This document shows, one piece after another, positions 6,397-11,192 of a stretch of DNA of 11,192 nt. The notes under the pieces are model-generated. The model was given only the letters and a program-made list of their open reading frames with translations. It did not search any database and was not told where the DNA came from. The translations under genes were made by a program, and so were the position numbers. Source of the DNA: Prolixibacteraceae bacterium (lineage in GTDB: Bacteria > Bacteroidota > Bacteroidia > Bacteroidales > Prolixibacteraceae); assembly GCA_027858145.1 (NCBI GenBank), contig JAQIDF010000314.1, forward strand, positions 1 to 11,192, given 5' to 3'. Numbering within the stretch: position 1 is the first letter of the stretch; each line of letters opens with the position of its first letter.

Positions 6397-8727
6397 ATGA
6401 CCATTGATTATAAAAAGATAAAAGAAATAATTTCGAATAATGGGACTTCAAAAAGATCTGTAATTCCTGTTTTGCAGGCAATTCAGAACTTGTATAATTA
6501 CCTGCCCGAAGATGCCCTTCGATATGTTTGTGCACAAACGGATATTACGCCTTCTGAAATTATCGGGGTAGCAGGATTTTATCATCAATTCAGGATGGAA
6601 CCTGCCGGGGAGCACTTGATTAAAGTTTGCGTTGGTACTGCTTGTCATGTGAAAGGTGCAGGCAGGGTGTACGATGCATTTAAACGTGAACTGAATATTG
6701 CAAAAGATGAATCAACCGATAAAAGCAGAAAATATACAGTAGATGAAGTAAGTTGCCTGGGGTGTTGTACATTAGCACCTGTTGTTCAGATTGATGATGT
6801 TACTTATGGTCATGTGCAAACGGACCAGGTTAACCGGATTTTGAACGATTTTGAGCTTCAACGCAATAAAAAAGGCCATAAAAAATTCAGGACTGCCAAC
6901 GGGGAAGAGATTGAGGGTGAAATCAGAATTGGACTGGGATCTTGTTGTGTAGCCAGTGGTAGTGGCGAAATTCAAAATACCGTTGAACAAGTTGTAGCTG
7001 ATGAAAAACTGAATGTTAAGCTTAAACATGTTGGGTGCGTGGGGATGTGCCACCAGGTGCCCCTGGTAGAAATTGTTCCGAATAACCACGAGCCGGTACT
7101 TTATTCGAAAGTAAAGCCCGATGATATTAAAAATATTATCAATACACATTTCAATCCTCCCGGAATTTTTGGTAAAATTCAGAATAGAATGTCAGGCTGG
7201 GTCGAAAGGATGCAATCGGATGATTCATGGGATGGCGTTCAGCGTTATAAACTTGATGTGCGTGAAAAGCATGTTTCTTCTTTCCTCGGCAAACAAGTTC
7301 CGATTGCTACCGAATTCAGGGGGGTAATTAATCCGGTTGACCTGGATGAGTACCTCTCTCGTGGAGGTTTTCAGGCATTGGAAAAAGCATTGAAAATGAA
7401 TACTGCCGACGTGATAACCGAAATTGATAAAAGCGGATTGCGGGGACGTGGCGGAGCCGGATTTCCAGCCGGAAAAAAATGGAGCATGGTGGCCGTTAAT
7501 AAGGCGAATCAGAAATTTGTCATCTGTAATGGTGATGAAGGTGATCCCGGGGCTTTTATGGACAGGATGCTGCTTGAATCTTATCCGTTCAGGGTTATCG
7601 AGGGAGTGATGATTGGCGCGTATGCCGTTGGTGCTTCTAAAGCCTTCTTTTATATCCGTGCCGAATACCCGTTGGCCGTGAAGAGGATGCAACAGGCAAT
7701 CGATATTTGTTACGACAAAAATTACATTGGTGATAAAGCTGATTTTCCTTTGGATATTGAAATTTACCAGGGGGCAGGGGCTTTTGTTTGTGGTGAAGAA
7801 ACTGCATTGATTGCTTCAATGGAAGGAAACAGGGGCTTTCCAAGGGTAAAACCACCATTTCCAGCTGTTAACGGTTTGTTTAACAGCCCCACATTAATGA
7901 ATAATACCGAAACATTTGCCCAGGTTCCTTATATCATACATCACGGGGCATCTGATTTTTCAGCTATTGGTAGTGAAAATAGCAAGGGGACAAAAGTTTT
8001 TGCCCTTGCCGGTAAAATTGCACGTGGCGGGCTAATAGAGGTTCCCATGGGAATTACAATTCGCCGTATTGTGGATGAAATTGGTGGAGGTGTTGCAGAT
8101 GGAAAACAATTAAAAGCTGTTCAGGTGGGTGGGCCTTCGGGCGGATGTGTACCCCATTGGCTGGCCGATACGCCTATCGATTTTTCATCACTTAAAGATG
8201 TTGGTGCGATGATGGGTTCCGGTGGCCTTGTCGTTCTTGACGAAACCGACTGTATGGTGGATATCGCCCGGTACTTTTTATCATTTACACAGGATGAATC
8301 GTGCGGTAAATGTACGTTTTGCCGGGTAGGTACTAAGCGTATGCTTGACATTATGAATCGTATTGTTGAAGGTAACGGGAAACCGGCAGATTTAGGTGAG
8401 CTGGAATACCTTGCTAAGTGGATTGAAAAAGGAAGTTTGTGTAACCTTGGAAAAACAGCGCCTAACCCGGTACTTACTACACTAAAATATTTCAGAGATG
8501 AGTACGAAGCCCATATCAACGGGGTTTGTCCAACCGGAAAGTGTGAGGAACTGATTCGGTATTCGGTGAATGATAATTGTATTGGGTGTACCAAATGTGT
8601 TCAAAAGTGCCCGGTGGATGCGATACCATTTACACCGCACGAAAAGCATTCGATTGATAATGAGATTTGTATTAAATGTGATAGTTGCCGGCAGGTTTGC
8701 CCGGTTGATGCCATTGATGTGAAATAA
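6397..8727 (+). CDS. Fused NuoE-NuoF-type NADH-binding FMN/iron-sulfur subunit (HydC+HydB-like)
   Basis: This 776-residue protein joins several modules. Residues 1-150 are a NuoE-type thioredoxin-fold [2Fe-2S] domain (C78, C83, C120, C124). Residues about 172-250 are a second thioredoxin-like [2Fe-2S] domain (C183/C184, C214, C218), as found at the N-terminus of HydB/HndC. Residues about 300-600 are the NuoF core: GRGGAGFPAGKKW (350-362) and GDEGDPGAFMDR (379-390) for FMN/NADH binding, then an SLBB-type region. C636, C639, C642 and C682 match the NuoF N3 [4Fe-4S] site. H706, C711 and C716 fall where HydB-type subunits carry a structural zinc. Two C-terminal ferredoxin motifs follow (C728-C731-C734-C738; C758-C761-C764-C768). 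In the cell, NuoE and NuoF (or HydC and HydB) are usually separate; here they are one chain. The expected role is NADH oxidation or NAD+ reduction in the cytoplasm. The HydB-like C-terminus leaves room for flavin-based electron bifurcation, which is not proven. No H-cluster hydrogenase is encoded nearby. The next gene is 6 bases away and is the likely partner. Confidence 0.93.
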   Translation: MTIDYKKIKEIISNNGTSKRSVIPVLQAIQNLYNYLPEDALRYVCAQTDITPSEIIGVAGFYHQFRMEPAGEHLIKVCVGTACHVKGAGRVYDAFKRELNIAKDESTDKSRKYTVDEVSCLGCCTLAPVVQIDDVTYGHVQTDQVNRILNDFELQRNKKGHKKFRTANGEEIEGEIRIGLGSCCVASGSGEIQNTVEQVVADEKLNVKLKHVGCVGMCHQVPLVEIVPNNHEPVLYSKVKPDDIKNIINTHFNPPGIFGKIQNRMSGWVERMQSDDSWDGVQRYKLDVREKHVSSFLGKQVPIATEFRGVINPVDLDEYLSRGGFQALEKALKMNTADVITEIDKSGLRGRGGAGFPAGKKWSMVAVNKANQKFVICNGDEGDPGAFMDRMLLESYPFRVIEGVMIGAYAVGASKAFFYIRAEYPLAVKRMQQAIDICYDKNYIGDKADFPLDIEIYQGAGAFVCGEETALIASMEGNRGFPRVKPPFPAVNGLFNSPTLMNNTETFAQVPYIIHHGASDFSAIGSENSKGTKVFALAGKIARGGLIEVPMGITIRRIVDEIGGGVADGKQLKAVQVGGPSGGCVPHWLADTPIDFSSLKDVGAMMGSGGLVVLDETDCMVDIARYFLSFTQDESCGKCTFCRVGTKRMLDIMNRIVEGNGKPADLGELEYLAKWIEKGSLCNLGKTAPNPVLTTLKYFRDEYEAHINGVCPTGKCEELIRYSVNDNCIGCTKCVQKCPVDAIPFTPHEKHSIDNEICIKCDSCRQVCPVDAIDVK

Positions 8728-8733
8728 TTTGAT

Positions 8734-10272
8734 ATGCAACTAAAAATAGATAACCACATTGTTGATGTGCCCGAAGGTACTTCGTTGTTGAAAGCGGCAG
8801 AAATGCAGGGTGTAACCATCCCGGCAATGTGCTACAACGATGAGGTGGAACATTTTACATCGTGCATGATTTGCCTTGTGAAAGATGCTAAGTCAGGTAA
8901 GTTAATTCCTTCTTGTTCGATAAAAGCACAGGAAGGGATGGAGATTATTACGCTTGATGATGAAGTGGATGAAGCAAGGAGAACCGCACTTGAATTGTTG
9001 CTTTCAGAACATGTTGGCGATTGTGAAGCACCTTGCACCATTGCGTGTCCGGCACATATGGATATTCCGGAAATGAACAGGCTGTTGGCTTCGGGTAAGT
9101 TTAACGAGGCTTTACGGGTTATTAAAAGAGACATTGCGTTACCGGCAGTTCTCGGGCGTATTTGTCCGGCACCATGTGAAGGAGCGTGCAGGCGTAAACC
9201 AATAGATGGTGCTGTTTCGATATGCCTGCTGAAAAGATATGCAGGAGATTTCGGAAAAATCGATATTGAGCTGCCTGAAAGTGTAAACAGGAAAGTTGCT
9301 GTTATTGGCAGTGGGCCTGCCGGGTTGTCTGCTGCTTACTACCTTCGCTTAAAGGGGGTTCAGGTACATGTTTTTGAAAAAGAAGCGCAGCCGGGTGGAA
9401 TGCTTTTTTCTGAAATTGATGATGAAAAACTACCTGAAAATGTTTTGAGAGATGAGATTAATGCAATTGAACAAACAGGTGTGGTTTTCCATTTAAATAA
9501 TACTATTGATGAAGAAAAGTTTGGGCAGCTAAGGAATGATTATGATGCTGTAGTGCTTGCATTGGGCACACTTCAACCCGAAGGCTCATTTTGGGGATTG
9601 ACTGTAGGGAAAAAAGGTATTGATGCAGAAAAGGGTACTTATCAAACCAATACGGCAGGCGTTTACGCGATTGGTAATTCACTGCGCGGCTCAAAATTGT
9701 CAATTCGCTCACTGGCTCTGGGCAAAGAGGTTGCCGAAAGCATATGGCAACAGTTTTCCGCAATTGAGATATCGGGACAACCTTTGAAGTTTAATTCAAA
9801 ATTCGGGAAACTGGAACCTGCAGAAAACAGTGAGTATTTGAAAGAATCGGTTACAGGTGGTCGCATTGATCCGTCTGATGGAATAAAAACCGGTTTTTCA
9901 AAGAAAGAGGTAATGGCAGAAGCCGCACGTTGTTTGCATTGCGATTGTAGAAAAGTTCGAAATTGCAAATTGCGTGATTATGCCGATGAGTATAAGGCTG
10001 TTCAAAAACATTTTGCTTTTGAAAAGCGTAAACCTGTACGGAAGTTTTACAATCACGATACCATTGTTTATGAGCCTGAAAAATGCATTAAGTGTGGTTT
10101 GTGTGTAAGGCTAACGGCAAAATACTCTGAAAAATACGGGTTCACATTTATAGGAAGGGGTTTTGATGTGGAAATTGGCATTCCATTTAACGAGGAGTTG
10201 TCTAAAGGATTAGAAATTGTAGCAGAAAAGGTAGCAGAAGCGTGTCCTACCGGGGCACTCGCAAATAAATAG
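8734..10272 (+). CDS. Chimeric iron-sulfur flavoprotein: NuoG-like [2Fe-2S], GltD-like FAD domain without NAD(P)H domain, NuoG-like [4Fe-4S]
   Basis: The protein is 512 residues. Residues 1-75 are a [2Fe-2S] ferredoxin domain with the NuoG/HydA spacing (C33, C44, C47, C61). Residues 92-175 match the GltD/NfnB N-terminal two-cluster region (C97, C101, C105; C144, C148, C152, with GRICPAPCEGACRR). An FAD motif V-I-G-S-G-P-A-G lies at 190-197. The chain then goes straight from DAVVLALGT (261-269) to the last FAD segment (NTAGVYAIGN, 306-315). The second Rossmann domain that binds NADPH in GltD, about 120 residues, is absent. N315 replaces the Asp usual in the FAD-contacting G-D motif. C400, C403, C405 and C411 form a further cluster motif (RCLHCDCRKVRNC). 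C451, C454, C457 and C504, with R475-G476 between, resemble the NuoG N4 site. It probably forms a complex with the NuoEF-like chain and carries electrons from its FMN to another acceptor. What the FAD reacts with is unclear. Confidence 0.9.
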   Translation: MQLKIDNHIVDVPEGTSLLKAAEMQGVTIPAMCYNDEVEHFTSCMICLVKDAKSGKLIPSCSIKAQEGMEIITLDDEVDEARRTALELLLSEHVGDCEAPCTIACPAHMDIPEMNRLLASGKFNEALRVIKRDIALPAVLGRICPAPCEGACRRKPIDGAVSICLLKRYAGDFGKIDIELPESVNRKVAVIGSGPAGLSAAYYLRLKGVQVHVFEKEAQPGGMLFSEIDDEKLPENVLRDEINAIEQTGVVFHLNNTIDEEKFGQLRNDYDAVVLALGTLQPEGSFWGLTVGKKGIDAEKGTYQTNTAGVYAIGNSLRGSKLSIRSLALGKEVAESIWQQFSAIEISGQPLKFNSKFGKLEPAENSEYLKESVTGGRIDPSDGIKTGFSKKEVMAEAARCLHCDCRKVRNCKLRDYADEYKAVQKHFAFEKRKPVRKFYNHDTIVYEPEKCIKCGLCVRLTAKYSEKYGFTFIGRGFDVEIGIPFNEELSKGLEIVAEKVAEACPTGALANK

Positions 10273-10278
10273 ATCGAT

Positions 10279-11192
10279 ATGGTAAAAATAGCTCGTTTGT
10301 TTTTCATAATATCTGTGATGCTGGCAACGTTCAGTTCTAACACGTTTGCCCAGTCATTAACCTGCTGGTCTAACTCAAGAGGAGATGCTTTGTTGCAGGG
10401 GGTTACTCCGGTAAAATTTTCAGAACGGCCTCAAATTAAATGGCTTTTTGATGCCGATGGCATATTTAAATCTGCACCGGTTGTTTGCAACGAAAAAGTG
10501 CTTGTGGGCTCTACAAATGGCACTATGTATTGTTTGAACTTACAGGGCGATTCTATTTGGGGTTTTCATACAGATAACGCGATTGAAGCTCCTGCTTTAA
10601 TTCAAGATGGCGTGGTTTATTTTGGTAACCTGTCGGGTGCATTTTATGCATTAGACTTGAATACAGGAGATAAAATATGGCAGTATAAAACCGACAACCA
10701 GATTATGGGAGGCCCTGCTTTTTATGAGAAAAATGATAAAAAAATTATTGTTGTCGGGAGTTACGATTATTATTTACACGGTATCGATGCCCGTACCGGG
10801 GAAAATATCTGGAAATATGAATCGGACAACTTTCTGAACGGTGCTCCTGCCATTTATAACGGACAGGCAGTTTTTGGCGGTTGCGACGGCTTTTTACACA
10901 TTGTTGATGTTGAAAACGGAAAACTAATACGAAAAGTTGATGTAGGCACTTATGTTGCAGCTTCACCGGCAGTTAATGATGGTATTGCTTATGTTGGTGA
11001 CTATGAGAGTGGTTTTACTTGTGTCGATATTGATAAGGGCGAAATTTTATGGCGTTTTGAAAATGAAGACGGCACATTGCCTTTTTTAGGATCGCCGGCA
11101 TTTGTCAATGGTAAGGTTATCATTGGTAATCGCGATAAATTCGTGTATTGTTTCAACGCCGAAGATGGTGAATTGTTATGGAAAACCAACAC
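10279..11192 (+). CDS. Secreted PQQ-like beta-propeller protein (3' end cut by window)
   Basis: The frame opens at the ATG at 10279, 6 bases after the previous stop, and runs without a stop to the window end, giving 304 whole codons. Residues 1-24 form a clean Sec signal peptide (basic VKIAR, hydrophobic LFFIISVMLATF, cut likely after TFA at 24). The mature part starts with a WSNSRGD segment and then shows regular PQQ-type blades of about 40 residues, each closing with a D-x-x-[TKN]-G-[DE]-x-x-W motif (DLNTGDKIW, DARTGENIW, DIDKGEILW, NAEDGELLW; DVENGKLIR lacks the Trp). At least six blades are visible. Blade openings repeat the phrase [SA]-P-A plus two strands. There is no CXXCH motif in the visible part. 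The fold is BamB/PQQ-like and periplasmic or outer-membrane-associated, but without a lipobox. Whether PQQ binds is unknown. It is the fourth propeller protein of this operon. Confidence 0.88.
   Translation, partial: MVKIARLFFIISVMLATFSSNTFAQSLTCWSNSRGDALLQGVTPVKFSERPQIKWLFDADGIFKSAPVVCNEKVLVGSTNGTMYCLNLQGDSIWGFHTDNAIEAPALIQDGVVYFGNLSGAFYALDLNTGDKIWQYKTDNQIMGGPAFYEKNDKKIIVVGSYDYYLHGIDARTGENIWKYESDNFLNGAPAIYNGQAVFGGCDGFLHIVDVENGKLIRKVDVGTYVAASPAVNDGIAYVGDYESGFTCVDIDKGEILWRFENEDGTLPFLGSPAFVNGKVIIGNRDKFVYCFNAEDGELLWKTN

Larger units (their letters stand above)
1..11192 (+). other. Interior of one long co-directional operon of propeller and redox genes
   Basis: All nine genes share the + strand. 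The gaps are 10, 6, an overlap of 35, 15, 40, 18, 6 and 6 bases, which leaves no room for internal promoters with usual spacing or for terminators. I saw no hairpin followed by a T run between genes. Starts are preceded by short A/T-rich tracts (for example TTTAAATT before gene 2, GAAAAAAA before gene 4), with no clear Shine-Dalgarno sequence except possibly the GAGG placed too close at 4470-4473. This is common in Bacteroidota. Co-transcription is inferred from spacing. The operon promoter and end lie outside the window. Confidence 0.75.

Noticed and set aside
7027..7062. Possible haem c site around the Cys-Cys-His in gene 7 (C214-V-G-M-C218-H)
   Set aside because: The spacing is C-x3-C-H, not C-x2-C-H. 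It lies in a cytoplasmic thioredoxin-fold [2Fe-2S] domain where these cysteines are expected cluster ligands.
6397..10272. Hydrogenase or full respiratory complex I
   Set aside because: HydB- and NuoEFG-like parts are present, but there is no H-cluster motif, no NiFe subunit and no membrane Nuo subunit. Gene 8 is GltD-like, not HydA or full NuoG.
48..11192. Many minus-strand and alternative-frame open frames of 60-157 codons (for example 8121-8594, 7225-7692, 6772-7149 on the minus strand)
   Set aside because: All lie inside long, clearly coding + strand genes, have no recognisable domain or signal, and show compositions expected of antisense shadows.

Overview
The window looks like chromosomal DNA from an anaerobic or facultatively anaerobic member of the Bacteroidota. 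The evidence is indirect: the sequence is AT-rich, most starts are preceded by A/T-rich leaders with no convincing Shine-Dalgarno site, and the protein style fits (secreted and membrane-anchored PQQ-type propellers, an NHL-like propeller with an N-terminal anchor). I cannot name the genus.

All nine genes lie on the + strand. Neighbours are separated by 40 bases at most, and one pair overlaps by 35 bases. The whole window therefore reads as the interior of one operon, with neither its promoter nor its terminator present. Both end genes are cut by the window edges. In order: (1) a PQQ-like beta-propeller protein, 5' end missing; (2) a membrane-anchored NHL-like propeller with a vicinal Cys-Cys motif; (3) a 68-residue membrane peptide with four cysteines; (4) a Tat-type exported protein with cysteines for four [4Fe-4S] clusters, NapG-like; (5) a polytopic NapH/NosR-type membrane iron-sulfur protein; (6) a PQQ-like propeller carried on three membrane helices and a long acidic linker; (7) a fused NuoE-NuoF-type NADH-binding flavo-iron-sulfur subunit resembling HydC+HydB; (8) a chimeric iron-sulfur flavoprotein with a NuoG-like [2Fe-2S] domain, a GltD-like FAD domain without its NAD(P)H-binding half, and NuoG-like C-terminal cluster motifs; (9) a secreted PQQ-like propeller, 3' end missing.

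My reading, which is inference, is an electron-transfer system spanning the inner membrane. Genes 7 and 8 form a cytoplasmic NADH-linked module, possibly electron-bifurcating. Gene 5 would carry electrons between the cytoplasm, the quinone pool and the periplasm. Gene 4, and perhaps gene 3, would be the periplasmic iron-sulfur partners. Four beta-propeller proteins (1, 2, 6, 9) would sit in the periplasm as scaffold, sensor or catalytic subunits. No terminal oxidoreductase (molybdenum/tungsten enzyme, hydrogenase or multihaem cytochrome) is encoded here, and no CXXCH haem c motif was seen in the proteins. The substrate is therefore unknown and may be set by genes just outside the window. I saw no RNA genes, mobile elements, CRISPR arrays or long DNA repeats, and no gene-free stretch over about 40 bases.
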